A stretch of DNA of 64,000 nucleotides from Paraspadella gotoi (lineage: Eukaryota > Chaetognatha). Below are positions 1 to 12,880 of this stretch, piece by piece; position 1 is the first letter of the stretch, and every line of letters begins with the position of its first letter. A program made the position numbers and the translations under genes. The stretch covers positions 8,111,063 to 8,175,062 of the forward strand of contig CM119270.1 in NCBI GenBank assembly GCA_051294375.1. The letters run 5' to 3'. The notes beneath the pieces were generated by a model. That model did no database searches. It saw only the letters and a program-made list of their open reading frames with translations, and was not told where the DNA came from.

Positions 1-479
1 CGATCGGCGTCATCGACGCCGAAGCTCTCAGAGAATGATGACAAAATTATCGCATCACAGAGGATTCACGGCTTATATTTTGCTACACGATTGTTCTACA
101 GAAACATTCCAATTTTACCATAACAGTCCTCTCGAAACACACATTATAAATATACTACTCCGCAACATGAGGGACAAGAATGGGGATAACGACTCTAGCA
201 GACATTGTCGGATAAATATTCTTTTTTATGCGATAGTACGACGATGCTTGTAAGGAATCCTTACCAGCATTTTATTAATCGAATCTTCTCCGAGAGTTTC
301 CCATTCTTGCCGTCTTCGCGCCAACATCCTCCCCTCCGATACGACGTCCACCCATCGTCTACATAGAGGAAGAAATCCGAAAATAAGGAAGAAAAAAAAG
401 AGAAATGAAATTAAAAGAAATTTTCCCATTTTACGAATACATTGCCTCATAACTACTAGCAACAAAAAATTTTTAAATC
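1..479. other. Unassigned sequence at window start
   Basis: No recognisable gene. A 72-codon plus-strand frame (35-253) starts at ATG and ends at TAA, but its composition is unremarkable and it has no motif I recognise. It may belong to the coding-like sequence that follows. Confidence 0.3.
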
Positions 480-2160
480 AAAGAGGCGGACCCAAACATC
501 ATTAAAACCATTTGCGAAAATATTGTTTAATATAAGTCAGAGGCACAACATTTCACTAATCCCGAATCTCTACAGAAACTGAAAAAGTATAAAAAGGAAC
601 TTAAAATTCTTGTGCCGTAAGAAACCATCGACGAAATCTCGACGACGTTTCTGCAGAAAGTTCGCGGTTTGATATTAAATTCCGTTCTCTCCGCCTCATT
701 CCCACCCTCTCCCATTCAATATCTCTTAAAAAATAATCATGAGTCCTTCAAAAAATGTTAACAATGTTGACGGAGGAACAAACATAGATTTTTAAAAACA
801 CCGAAAAAGCGGGACTACTGCCACCGGGAGACGCCGGAATTATTATGCAAAAAATATATAAAAAATCCATAGAAGATAAAAATATTGGAAAAAAAAAATG
901 AAGAGAATAGAACTGGACTAATTGGGGGAACGCAATAGACCCATCATTCGTCGACCCCTGATCGATACTGGGTTTTAAACGGGAACAGAGTCGCTCCGGA
1001 GCCCGGAGAGACCCGCCACGGCCCGCCCAGAGGAAGCCAGAGAAGCGGAAGCGGCGCGACAGCGAGCGCCCCACCAGCCGTTAAGACCCAAACAAGTAAG
1101 AGACGTCGCGAAAATAATATCGCAAACATTAGCGCCTATATACGATCTAAGGGTAAGGTACTTACGCAGACTCAATTCCAAATTTCACTATAAACAGATA
1201 CAAAATAATCGTGAACCGGAACGCCTTAACCAGGAGAAACAAAGAGATCGTCGACGACTCTGTCTAGAGCGAGAAAGAGCCTGACTCACCCAGTAAACGA
1301 TTGCTGAACAACCATAGTAGAACAGATCCTAAACGAAAGATTTTATTTAATAACATACGAAGCGAAACAAATTTTAACAGACGCTTTGCGAGTGAAGAGC
1401 GGAAGAAATTGCAGCCACCGAGCCCGTCGTCCCCTACCCGCGCCCAGAAATCCAGATTCCGCAGCTACCGTTTTTAACGCCGGGCGGCGCCAAGAGACGA
1501 AGATAGCGATCCCGACACTCCATTTAAAGAGTTGCCCGTAATACCGGCTACATACTCCGAAGAGTCCCTTCGAAGAAACCATCGGACAAAAATCGGACAG
1601 CATGGAAAAGGAAAAAATCCAGAAAGGGAAAGAAGGAAAGGAAAAAGCCACAAAGAGGAAGCGGGGAAAAAAACGCAGAGAGGAAGCGGGGAAAGAAGAA
1701 AAATTCAACCGGGAGGCAGAACTCAGACAAAAAATGGGAAAAATTATTTTTAATGAGAAAGCTTCGCAAGAATTATTACGCAACCAAAAGAAGTGGGGAG
1801 ATATTCCAACTTGAAGACCCCTTCACGATCGATTGAAGGAGGAGGAAAAAAGTACCAACAGACAGGGTCCTTTAGCAGTGAAGTTCGCGGTGGTTTTACC
1901 TCAACCGACATATTCGCTACATAAACCCAGGAGAATAAAATTCGAAAGATCGAACCATGAAGAAGCTTTACGTGAACGTACACGTGAACGCCGATCTCCG
2001 TCTCTCTCATAGAAAATCCAAATTTAATTCGAGTGTCCGATCATTACTTCATTCTTTGCTGCGTGGACTCTTTCTCTCGTCGCGCCAATGTGCCGACCCC
2101 CCAAGTTTCCAGCCGCAAGACGACGGTGAATATGAAGACGGCCTTCACTCATAATTCAAG
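480..2160 (+). pseudogene. Degenerate coding-like region, unrecognised
   Basis: Several plus-strand frames read like protein over tens of codons but are broken by stops and frame changes. One frame from about 490 gives a Lys-rich stretch, interrupted by TAA at about 528 and 618. Another, from about 748, gives an acidic and basic stretch. A third, at about 1,020-1,270, has some 80 codons without a stop and is rich in Arg, Gln and Glu. A fourth, at 1,602-1,814, encodes a very basic Lys/Glu/Arg segment (MEKEKIQKGKEGK...). The mixture of a basic tail with broken frames would suit a decayed gag-like or structural transposon protein, but this is inference; no zinc knuckle, protease or polymerase motif is visible. 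It could also be chance open frames in purine-rich DNA. Confidence 0.22.
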
Positions 2161-2570
2161 AGCGGGGGAGACGCCCAGAACCTGACGAGTGACCAGGGGA
2201 CAGAGTTTACAGATGTACGAGTCTGAAAGATTATTTCAGAAGAGAACATGATTAATTATTCAAACCAAAACTCTAAAAACGTTCATGTGCGAAAGATTCA
2301 TAAGACCTGGAGGGAGCCATTCATAAATATTTTCAACCGCCCGAACAGACCCTCAGATGTTTTCGCCGTCTTAGCAACGCTGGTGGAAAGCTTACAACGC
2401 CAACTCCGACTCCGACCCTAATCTTAAGTTGAGCCCCGAACGAACATATATTTTCTGCGACAGCAACATAATACGTGCCATGTCGTACAAGAAGCGAGAG
2501 AGACTGAAGAGAGAGAAATAACAAAAACAAAAAACTCAAGTTTGAGCGTTGGGGTTTTGTCAGGGTAATC

Positions 2571-3560
2571 AAGGGACCGATCCTGGCAAATTTTACCGCG
2601 GTTACTACCCAGCGTTCAGCGTCGATATCAATAAAATAAGAGAGTCGTTTCCAGCGTTCTCCAACGTACAAGGTTGGAAGATAAGATACGATCTTATTAC
2701 GAGCAGGAACTGCAGCTTGGTCTTAAAAGGAGATGAATTTGGAACAAAAAGGGATTCAATACTATCTCAAAAGGAAAGGAGAAAGTCGGTGGAAAACCCT
2801 AGAGAAATAAATCGGTAATTGGCAAGGAAACAATATAACGTTAAATCGGTTTTGGACCCGAACCTTTCCCTCTGGTCAACGAAAAGGATACCAGAATTTC
2901 AATCAAGAAACATGGAGTTCTCAGTGGAGGTGATATCCGATAGTTGCACCGCCTTGTTCAACGGAGAATAAGCATCGTCCTTCGTCAAATCGACTCCCGC
3001 ACCCTTTATACCTGGACGAGCACTACTGGTCGATTTATCAGAAATTTCGCCTTCGTCAAAGAAATTCGGAACGTGGACGCCAATATTTTGGCAAATTTTT
3101 GATTTTTTGGTCCGAGGACAAAAAAAATAGTCTCCGGTTTTCTACGGCAAGTACGTTTATTTTTTAGAGGCAGAGATCGAAAGCGGTTATTACGATTTCT
3201 TCGAACATTTAATATCGCTTTGTTAATTCACGTTATATGGCAAGCACGTCCAGCGGTTGAAGGGTATCAACTTTTCAACTTTCGACCCGATAAGTAATTT
3301 GTTTTGGGTTTTCATTACAAAAAGGAATATTATTTTTACTTAAAAATTCATCATAAATTATGTCTGGTTACTGGGCGTTCCATGTCCACGGAAGAGGATA
3401 CGAGACAGCTTTTCACACCTTTAGGATCGCCAAGAAAGCGACTCCTTCGAATACGAAACAGAGGACGTAAAATTATTAATAGAAGGTTTCAAAAAAAACA
3501 GGTCATTTCCGAGACGGCTTTGCCAGGGGCACGGATCATTTTTTATACAGAAGTCAGGTG
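2571..3560 (+). pseudogene. Long frame with few stops, probable gene remnant
   Basis: One plus-strand frame stays coding-like for about 330 codons with only six in-frame stops, all TAA or TAG (near 2,816, 2,969, 3,128, 3,221, 3,355 and 3,420). Random sequence would give roughly 16. It opens after a plausible 3' splice site (TTTTGTCAG before 2,571) and begins with aromatic-rich sequence (residues like GKFYRGYYPAF). A later segment reads TWTPIFWQIFDFL and a third KYVYFLEAEIESGYYDFF. I do not recognise the family. An ATG lies at 2,912 in the same frame. A decayed cellular gene, a transposon or an old viral insertion are all possible. Confidence 0.3.
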
Positions 3561-3941
3561 CAACTTGATCGAGCCATTCGCCGTCCTTATTGCTCGCTCC
3601 AAGGACGTCATTTACGGGGACAAATTGACGAACATTTTACGAAGTGGTTCGCTTCAAAGGCAAGGCTTAACGAAGGACAGTACTCAGTTATCCTTTTCCA
3701 GAAATCTCTCTGTCTCTCTCTCAGCGGGGGAGAGAAACGTGAGGGTGGACGAGGGGGAACGATTCCCTTCAGAGGAGGGAGAGGGAGAGAGCGGCAAAGA
3801 GAGATGCGGGTAGTAAATATCTGAAAAGGGATTGGGAGGTGAAGAAGGAGAAAAAGAATTAGGATTCTGAGGCCCGCTGGTAAGGAGGGTAAGTTAAGCT
3901 GGAATTGGAATTGGATACCTTCGAAGAGAGACGAGAAAAAT

Positions 3942-4351
3942 TGATGTCGAGCAGAAGAAAAAGGTGTAATGTTCTTTTATTACATCAAAATACGATCGTA
4001 TGGCTACGTTATTATTATATTAAGAAAATGAAAAGATTTAAAGAAGCAATGGGTAAGGGGAGGACTGGGGTCCGGAGGGTAGGAAGGAAACTGCCCCGTC
4101 GTATAAACACGGAAGCTGATGCTGTAGAGGAGGGTAGAATCGGGGGAAGGGAGATTATGTCGGTTCAGTATACAGCAGCGCAGCGGCTGGCAAAGCAGGA
4201 AGCTGAGCCGGTTGCGGTATCGGCTGCAGTATCGGCTTCGGTATCGGCGACGGCCGCGGCAGCGGAGCCGGCAGCGCAGCCGGCAGCGGAGCCGGGTCCA
4301 CGTCCCGGGCCGAGAGATAATCTTCGCTCGGGGCGAAAACTGGGCAGTTGA
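3942..4351 (+). CDS. Doubtful small ORF ending in an Ala/Pro repeat
   Basis: An open frame (136 codons from the first ATG) with a basic N-terminal half and a C-terminal half of Ala, Val, Pro and Glu read from a GC-rich tandem repeat at 4,199-4,300. There is no known domain, no obvious splice signal and no flanking gene. The repeat alone could keep this frame open, so it is listed only as a possibility. Confidence 0.12.
4199..4300. repeat. GC-rich minisatellite
   Basis: Degenerate repeats of GCGGTATCGGCT and GCAGCGGAGCCG type, much more GC-rich than the surroundings. They are followed by GGA-rich purine sequence to about 4,445. Confidence 0.65.
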
Positions 4352-4445
4352 GGAAGAGGGGGAGGAAGAAAAGAGGAGGAGGAGGAGGAGGAGGAGATGT
4401 GGTTAGAGGAGGAGAAGGGAGGGAGGTGGAGAAGAGGACGAAGGT
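4344..4445. repeat. GGA/GAG-rich purine tract
   Basis: Almost pure purine on the plus strand, with a run of GGA triplets at 4,375-4,395. Capable of triplex-type structure; no coding role is supported. Confidence 0.6.
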
Positions 4446-4886
4446 GGGGAAGGGGTCAGGAAAAAAAGGAACAATTTGAGACCCAAGTTAATCAAGGATC
4501 AGATTATTGTCAAGAACGACAAAAATAATAAACTATACATTATGTGAAATAATAAAACTAAAAGATTTCATACTTTGTAAACAAAATTAGTCGTGTTACA
4601 CATTTTAGTGGGAATTCTTTTCACTCAAATGAATTTTATCTTAATGATTTCCTCTTTTGTTTATATTCTGACAATCCGTTGCCTGACGAATTCTTCGAAA
4701 CTCTTCTAGCGGCCGATGAACAAAACAAACGAAAAAAAAAAGAACAACAAATGGGAACAAAAGAGAATCGCGAAGAAAGAAAGGGAGAGAAAAGAAGGAG
4801 AAGGAGATTGAAAAAAAAGTGAGGGGCAGGGATTTGAGGCGGATATCAGGGGGATCAGAAAAAAAATAATAGAAAAATTGCGGAAA
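4446..4886. other. Intergenic, AT-rich then purine-rich
   Basis: AT-rich to about 4,700, then A/G-rich. No gene, RNA or mobile element was recognised. Confidence 0.4.
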
Positions 4887-4889
4887 AGA

Positions 4890-4968
<79 letters not shown>

Positions 4969-4972
4969 AGAG
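4887..4972. repeat. (GA)n microsatellite
   Basis: About 86 bp of GA repeats with a few interruptions (ATGA, GGA). Confidence 0.9.
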
Positions 4973-5353
4973 GACCATTCGAAAAATTTGAAAAGAAGGT
5001 TTACGGGGATTAAATAATTTGTCATTCGACATGTCGCTATTTTTAGATCGTGTGACGAATCCAACTCGATTCCGTGTTGTTCCAAATATAAAAAAAGAAA
5101 AAAAGTAAACAAATTTCTGATTCAATTCGACGAATTTGGTGCCACGGTTTCTCGGCGTCTCTCCGGAGGACCCAGCGGTCCGTCCTCGAGAAAAAAAAAA
5201 CTGACTGAATGAAAAAAAAAAAAGTGAAGGAAATGAAAAGTTTGCTGACGATTATCGAAAATCGTCCAGGGATGACTTTTGGGATTTGAAGAATGTAGCG
5301 GAGTGAAAAGAAAATATCTCCTCTCGTTTGCAGAGCGTTTGCCGAGAATAGCG

Positions 5354-5378
5354 NNNNNNNNNNNNNNNNNNNNNNNNN
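5354..5378. other. Assembly gap, 25 N
   Basis: A run of exactly 25 N. The same length recurs at 14,878, 33,672 and 44,008, which suggests a fixed-size placeholder rather than a measured gap. Confidence 0.95.
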
Positions 5379-5467
5379 AGAACCCAGCGATAACTCTTTT
5401 TTTTTGGTGGATAAGGGAGAAATGGCAGAGCGGGGGGGGGAAGTGGGTGAGAACGGTGAGGAGCCAG

Positions 5468-5731
5468 TATAAAGTTTTGTTTGATCACGAATAAGTGAGA
5501 GACAGATGTTTCGTTCCACTTTTTCCTCATCGTGAACCGCGTGTAAAACTCTCTCCATTTACAAATATCATTCGTGGAATTCATTTCATAACTGCAAGAC
5601 ATTAGTTTGAAAACTAGTAAAAGTTAAACATTAGGAACGGTAAAATTTTGTTTTACTAATTAAAATAATAATAAATAACTAAATTTAAAAAATAAATAAA
5701 TAACTAAATTTAAAAAATAAATACATTAAAA

Positions 5732-5767
<36 letters not shown>

Positions 5768-6745
5768 AAATAAAAAATAAATAAATAATAAAAAATAAAA
5801 AAATAAAAATAAAAAATAATAAAAAAAATAAATAAAAAAAAAAATCAAAAATACAAAATAATGAAATAAATAAATAATAAATTTAAATAAATTATAATTA
5901 ATTATTTTAAAATAAATAAATATAGCAAACAAAGATTCTCCGAAAATAATTCTTTTTCGCATTGTACGAATCCGATACACCGTTCTCTTTTATCACCGTT
6001 CCCTTTTTTTTCGCTCATCTCTCTTAAAGTAAATGTCGACAAACGAATAATATTAAAAAAAAACGAGAGCTGTCACGCCGTTACCTCAAGATGTACAGAG
6101 ACATCAATGTCTGTTTAAATTCAGCGGCTACGAAATGACACCTAATTGTCAATTCAATGACGAATCAACGACATTAACAAATCTATTATGAACGTCACCG
6201 CGCAATATATATTCAAACTCTCCATTCGACTTCGTTCGAACGTCAATTTTTTTTCTTCCCAAATTAGTGCAGCTTGCGAGTTAGTCATCTGGTTCCCCAC
6301 CCTCCGCTCGAAAGTAATCTTACATTAAATACATTAAATTAGATTAGATTAGATTAACTCATTCTAAGATCGTGATTGAAGGCGAGAGACGCATAAGTTT
6401 CGTTATTAAATGAAACGTAACCGGATTAAGTGAAAATTTATTTAATATATGACGCTGAACCATGTCTTGACGTCCTAGAACTGTCACACTTATTATTTTA
6501 TGGCGGTGTAAGTTAAAAGTTAGTGTGAAGATTTAAATTCTTGCGGGGAGAGTGAATGAATGTGCTGAGCGTTCCTAGCTATACAACATGAATATTTTTT
6601 AATTAGTGCATTTCATTAAGACTTATAACAAATGGAAAAATGGCTGATTCAGTAGATGTTACTGCAACTTCCTTTAGGACATAGATTATTTACAGTGAGG
6701 GCGAATATCCTTGTTTTTTTTTCTCCCGATACGTACGTTTTCTAG
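5468..6745 (+). repeat. Direct duplication, copy 1
   Basis: Begins at GTATAAAGTTTTGTTTGATC and runs through an AAAT-rich microsatellite to CTCCCGATACGTACG. The same sequence returns at 7,128-8,345 in the same orientation with scattered one-base indels. Toward the right end the copies differ more (around 6,450-6,700 against 8,110-8,300). No gene is seen inside. Confidence 0.9.
5680..5905. repeat. (AAAT)n and A/T-only tract
   Basis: Long degenerate AAAT array on the plus strand; its counterpart is at 7,336-7,590, interrupted there by an N run. Confidence 0.9.
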
Positions 6746-6750
6746 GCGAT

Positions 6751-6846
6751 AAGGAGAAGAGAGAGAGAAGAGTGGAGAGGAGTAGAGGAAGGAGAAGAGG
6801 AGAAGAGAGAGACGAGGAGGGAAGAGACAGAGAAACGAGAGATGAG

Positions 6847-6912
<66 letters not shown>

Positions 6913-6984
6913 GAAGAAGAGACGTAAGAGAGAGAGAGGAGACGAGACGATGATAGAGAGAGAAGGAACGAGAGAGAGAGAGAA
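6751..6984. repeat. (GA)n cluster between direct copies
   Basis: Nearly pure GA/GGA sequence joining the two direct copies. Sequences to its right (6,985-7,127) have no counterpart upstream of copy 1. Confidence 0.85.
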
Positions 6985-7127
6985 GCATTAATTCGAGATA
7001 GAGGAATGATGTGAATGTGTAGTGAAAGGTCAAGTTGAATGTCCAGCCGCGATTGAGTCACAAAGTAGAAAGAGAGAGGACATGTAGTGTAAACCAAGAA
7101 GAACGGTGCAAAAGGGATTAAAAGAAG

Positions 7128-7386
7128 TATAAAGTTTTGTTGATCACGAATAAGTGAGAGACAGATGTTTCGTTCCACTTTTTCCTCATCGTCGAACCGC
7201 GTGTAAAACTCTCTCATTTACAAATATCATTCGTGGAATTCATTTCATAACTGCAAGGACATTAGTTTGAAACTAGTAAAAGTTAAACATTAGGAACGGT
7301 AAAATTTTGTTTTACTAATTAAAATAATAATAAATAACTAAATTTAAAAAAATAAATAAATAACTAAATTTAAATAAATAAATACA

Positions 7387-7422
<36 letters not shown>

Positions 7423-8345
7423 ANNNNNNNNNNNNNNNNNNNATAAATAAATAAATAAATAAATAAATAAAAAAATAAAAAATAAAAAATAATAAAAAAA
7501 AATAAATAAAAAAAAATACAAAAATACAAAAATAATGAAATAAATAAATAATAAATTTAAATAAATTAATTAATTAATTATTTTAAATAAATAAATATAG
7601 CAAACAAAGATTCTCCGAAAATAATTCTTTTTCGCATTGTACCGAATCCGATACACCGTTGCTCTTTTATCACCGTTCCCTTTTTTTTCGCTCATCTCTC
7701 TTAAAGTAAATGTCGACAAAACGAATTTAAAAAAAAACGAAGCTGTCACGCCCGTTACCTCAAGATGTACAGAGACATCAATGTCTGTTTAAATTCAGCG
7801 GCTACGAAATGACACCTAATTGTCAATTCAATGACGAATCAACGACATTAACAAATCTATTATGAACGTCACCGCGCAATATATATTCAAACTCTCCATT
7901 CGACTTCGTTCGAACGTCAATTTTTTTTTCTTCCCAAATTAGTGCAGCTTGCGAGTTAGTCATCTGGTTCCCACCCTCCGCTCGAAAGTAATCTTACATT
8001 AAATACATTAAATTAGATTAGATTAGATTAACTCATTCTAAGACTCGTGATTGAAGGCGAGAGACGATAAGTTCGTTATTAAATGAAACGTAACCGGATT
8101 AAGTGAAAATTTATTTAATATATACGTGTGTGACGTCAGACTTGTCAACCATTATTATGGGTGTGTAAAAGTATGAATATTGCGGAGAAGTGTGCTGCGT
8201 TCCTATGTATACAACATAATATTTTTTTATTATTTCATTAAGCTTATAACCTAAGGGAAAAAGCGGTGTTTACTGCATCTTTTAGGACATAACTTATTTC
8301 GAGGGCATATCCTTGTTTTTTTTTCTCCCAAACGAGTTTTCTAGG
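7128..8345 (+). repeat. Direct duplication, copy 2
   Basis: Matches 5,468-6,745 in the same orientation. It contains its own AAAT array and an N gap (7,424-7,442). It ends where the giant inverted repeat begins. Confidence 0.9.
7424..7442. other. Assembly gap, 19 N
   Basis: A run of N inside the AAAT array of copy 2. Confidence 0.95.
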
Positions 8346-8466
8346 CATGGTTAACGATCTATCTCTCCTAATTGTCCCTAGTCTCATTAAATACGTAATA
8401 AGAACGAAAATATCATTTTATATCGATTCTTTATTTTTCTAATCCAAAGAATAAAATTCGTTTCGC

Positions 8467-8488
8467 GACCGGGTTCGAACTCCGGACG
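8467..8488 (+). other. tRNA T-arm-like motif
   Basis: CCGGG-TTCGAAC-TCCGG forms a 5-bp stem (one G-T pair) with a 7-base loop, as in a tRNA T arm, and fits an RNA polymerase III box B. No D arm, anticodon arm or matching acceptor strand is found, so this is at most a tRNA-derived SINE scar. Inverted and direct copies lie near 21,040-21,060 and 29,888-29,905. Confidence 0.3.
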
Positions 8489-9950
8489 TTCGAACGATCG
8501 TTTACCTTCTTATCCGAAATTTTTTTTTTCTTTCGGAAAATCCGAGAAACCTCACAGAGGATAATTGGGTCGAGGGCATTTATGCTAATTAGGTTTCTGT
8601 CGCGAATCGATTTCCCTACTTAAGACCTACTATGGATCAGTAAGTATTTTTGTACAACGTGCGTTAATTAGGTGTAAGGGTTTTTTGTACATTCTAGTTT
8701 CGACTTTTGATTTAATCTTGGACAGAGATAGAATAGTCTGGCCAAAAATCGGGTTTTTTTTCTCTTTTTTTTCCGAGTGTGGGGGAAGCGAGCGGTCTGA
8801 CGGGAAATGAATCATTCCGATTTCCTTATTAGACATTGTATTATCTTCCGGACCACCTATTTTACCATTAAATAAATATTTAAAAGAATTATGTACATTC
8901 CGATCGGAGAATTTATTATTCGCATGTTCAAGCTTTAACGGAGTACAATAAATTACATCTCGAGTGTTCCGATTTCAGGTCGACTTCAATTCAGATAAGA
9001 AAGTCGTAAAGGAATTCTTAGGTCAGTCACCAGTGTTCGAAGTCTATGAGATTAAAAAAACCTTATTGGGTAATAACCACTGATTGACTTTTACCGCTGA
9101 AAATGACGTAAATCGCCATCACATTTCCGTGCTTTTTTGATTACTATAAAGTTTATGAATATCTGACCAAAAAATCCCACGCTCTTCATTGAAGATAATG
9201 CGTGAGACACAACTACTTTTTGTATTTAAATGTTCAACAATTATTAACCTGAATTCTTGATCATAATTTCCCTCCAACGACAAACAGTTTTCCACCAAAA
9301 AATCAACTTTATTATCTCTTTTGCTCGGAACGAAATGTTTAAGTAGAAGAACTCCAGAAAGAAAGGTCCTCGGTTCGATCCTCACTTACTGACTCGTGGG
9401 TCTTTTGAATGAGGAAAGCCCTCCCCAGACGATGAAAAGTAGAGGACGTTTCACCGTAAATTTCAATGCTTTATTTGACAAATTGCAATCCCTAAAAATT
9501 TTTTTCTGATTCTTCTCAGTTTTCACTACATTTTTCTATTTTTTTTTCTTCTGACTGTAACACGACTCATTTTGGAGGGAATAAACGGTTAACCGGTATG
9601 TTGCTCTTTAAAAGGTTGAACTTTTTAAAGAGAGAGAGAGAGAGAGAGAGAGCCATTTCTTCATTTTATTTCCCTTGTCGAGATGTTTTTATTATTCTTT
9701 TTTACAAAAAAAAAAAAAAAAAAAATAAAATTAAAAAAAAAAAAAAAAACAGTTCTAATACGTAAAGAATGTAAGTTAAGTAGAAAAGTTCCACGGCTAT
9801 TAATCTTAAAACGTTAAGAAGAAAGATCAATTGAACAAGTCATAAATTATTACTCCAATGATGAGCTTGGAAATTTATAGCAATTCCGTTTTGACTCTGT
9901 CCTTCCTTTTATCTCTTCTGGCTGGTTTCTTTTATTTAATCTCTTCTCTC

Positions 9951-10050
9951 TCTCCTCGCTCTCTCTTTCTCTCTTTCTCTCTCTCTCTCTCTTCTTCTCT
10001 CTCTCTTCTCTCTCTCTCTCTCTCTCTTCTGTGTTTTACTTTACTCTATC
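9951..10050. repeat. (CT)n block
   Basis: Interrupted CT repeats in arm A; the GA counterparts are at about 19,512-19,602 and 28,311-28,403. Confidence 0.85.
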
Positions 10051-11621
10051 TCTCTCTTGCGTTCGTTCTCTCCCGTTTTTCATCAAGCACCAGGAAAAAT
10101 ATACATTTTTTGTAGGTCGGGGTCGGGTACAAGCAATACTCATCCTGGCTCCACTTTAATTATATTTTCAAAAAAGTTGAAAGAATTAAGTGAAAGAAAT
10201 TGTGAAGCAAAACTTAGTGGGAAGTCTCCGTTTTTTTGTGTTTTTTTTTTGAAGAAAAATTTGGTGGAAAGCGATGACGAAAGAAGAGCAATATTGATCC
10301 AAAGAAAATGTGAAAGGAAAGAAATTAAAAAAGAAGAAAAGTTTAATCCATCCCAAAGAGAGGAAACCTAAGTTTTGGTGGGGTGGGGGGTTGTGTTGGA
10401 GAAAGATACGTGACTTTCAACATCTAATTTGTCAAATAAATGAATGACTCATTGGTTCCATGTCAACGTTCACTCTGTCCATAAGTCCGTCTTCCGTCTT
10501 TTACCGCTCATAAAATTTGAAAAAAAATCGATTCACTGCCTCTTCGTTATTCTTCCTCTCTCTTGTTCTATTATCTTATTTTGTTCTCTTTATTAGCTTG
10601 GAATCGAGTCAAAGAAATCATTTAAACCACTCTGAGATTGCTCTGACACCCATCTTCACCTCCCACGTATCTTACGCACCAACCCACCAACCACAACCCA
10701 CCCAACTAACCACCAACATGCCATCTCAACCCACCACCGAATTCGCCAAAGAATAGAGGCGACTTGATTTTTAATAAAAAATTGTATAAAACACTTGTGA
10801 TCGAAAAACTGGAAAGATAAGTTCTTTTTGGTGTCTCGCTAAATTTAGCGTCCAGAGTGGGTGTCGAAATAACCCAACGGCCAGAGTTATTATTAAATTT
10901 AATCTAGAAATTTAAAACCTTTATTTATAACGTTTTTTAAAAATGTTTTATTCGTACAAATTGCAAAAAATGACCGAAAAAAATGAGGAAACTGCTCTAT
11001 AATTAATTTTAATCCTAACATTTCCCATCGTCAACATATAGCTACCGTTGTATCCGGCTTTTGAAACACTGTTATTTCTTTATTCTCGCTCACTTCAAGA
11101 TCATTAGGTTTCTTGCCCGTCCTTACTTATTGTATTTCAGTGCTCACACTGTATTTAGTTCGTTTATTAGGACAGAGAGAGGACAAAAAAGGACAGAGAG
11201 ACGAAAGCAAGAAGAAGAATGAGAAAGATGCAGAGAAGATTGAAAGAGAGAAAGAGCAATTTCACCACTGATGTGCCATTTTGACAAGTTGGGTTTTTAG
11301 TTCGGTTTTATAGATTCTCGTATTATATCAAAGTTGATTTTTGCTTTGCAAAAATTGGGAAAATCAAACTAATACCTTTAGCGAATTACTTAAATTGTGT
11401 TACTGTATTTAAATGTCATTTCATTAATTCATTTCACGTGAATATTGGTTGACTTATTAATTTGTTTTCATTCTATCATTATCACTTAAATTTTTTCAAT
11501 TTTATCCGAATACGGCGTCTGTTCAATCTTCACTGTCTACTTCAGGAATAGAATGTACTGACAAACATCAATTACACTCTCTATCGTCAAAAACGTCTCC
11601 TAAACGAGAAAAAGAATTCTT

Positions 11622-11812
11622 CTTCCTCTCTCTCTCTCCTCTCTCTCTCTTCTCTCTCTCTCTCTTCCTCTCTCTCGCTTCTCTCTCTTCTCAGTTTCGA
11701 TAAGAAAAGTTCCTACCGACCGCCAGCCAAAGTTTCCATTGACGAAGCCGAATTGTGAGGAAAAAAATAAATAGAAAAGGAAGACAGGAGAGAGAGAGAA
11801 GAAAGTGAGGAG

Positions 11813-11850
<38 letters not shown>

Positions 11851-11922
11851 CGAGAGAGAGAGAGAGAGAGAGAGACTGAGAGAGAGAAGAGAGAGTCGAC
11901 GAGAGAGAGAGAGAGGCTCGTC
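11622..11922. repeat. (CT)n then (GA)n blocks
   Basis: CT repeats at 11,622-11,690 and GA repeats at 11,788-11,922 flank about 100 bp of unique sequence. The opposed purine strands could fold on each other. The counterpart is at 17,656-17,955. Confidence 0.85.
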
Positions 11923-12484
11923 ATTTTGATCAATCTTGTGTAGAACTGTTTTACAAATAAGATAAATTTAGGGACAAGAAGGAAAAAGAGGAGAAAACGG
12001 AGGTTAACACTTAAAAGACATTGGATTCACTGAAGAGTCTCGCTCTCAATTGTCGCCCCAGAAAGACGTTAAAAATATATTTAGCCTCAGGTTTCCATTT
12101 TTTTTTTCTTCTTTTTTTCTTTTTTTTTTTTACAAACTTTTTTGTAAATATTTTATACTCTTTTACCTTTATTAGTTGTTTCCTTATAATATTACTAAAA
12201 AAAAGAATATTATATTGGGAGAAAAAATATAACGAGACAAAGAATAATACAATAAAATTATGGCATGGTTAAAGAGTGATTCCTATGAGAAATAGGGCAA
12301 AAAATGTGTGTTTGCAATAAAGGAACCACGGGCACAGGGATGTTCTCAGAACGCTGAAGAAGGGATGAAACAATGGGACGCCGGGTTATTGTGGTTTATC
12401 GGCAGGAGAAAAGGGAAAAGGGAGAAATGAAAAACAAAGACTGAGAAATGTACGTTATTTGTGTAGAAGAGAAAGAGGGAAGAG

Positions 12485-12525
<41 letters not shown>

Positions 12526-12847
12526 CGGAGAGAGAGAGAGAGATTCCAACGTTTTGGTTTCTCAATGTACCGGGCATTTTTTCCTCTTTTCTTTTAATCT
12601 CTTTCTCACCTTGAAGAGAAAAGGAACCCATAGCTGAGAGCAAGCCTCTTTTTTTTCACAAAAAACGTTGCGTGAAGGACCCTCTAGCTCATATTTTCGT
12701 GCATTCCTTTCATTCAGTGATGAATTTTAGAGTAATATTTTCCAATTATTGATAGAGACCACATTTTAAAAACATGGGTAATATAATTATTATTTTATTA
12801 AATGTTTCTATTTCTCCTCCTCTCCCCTCTCCTCCCTCTCTCTCTCT

Positions 12848-12880
<33 letters not shown>

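Noticed and set aside
2571-3560. Ciliate-type genetic code (TAA/TAG as Gln)
   Set aside because: The frame reads well that way, but TGA stops also interrupt the neighbouring frames and the rest of the window looks like ordinary animal DNA with spliceosomal introns.
6330-6356. Telomere-like TTAGA repeats
   Set aside because: Only about four ATTAG units, internal and duplicated with the flanking unit at about 8,010-8,030.
9365-9400. Possible tRNA gene (GGTTCGATCC box B)
   Set aside because: The T-stem does not pair and no D arm, anticodon arm or acceptor stem is present; no box A at proper spacing.
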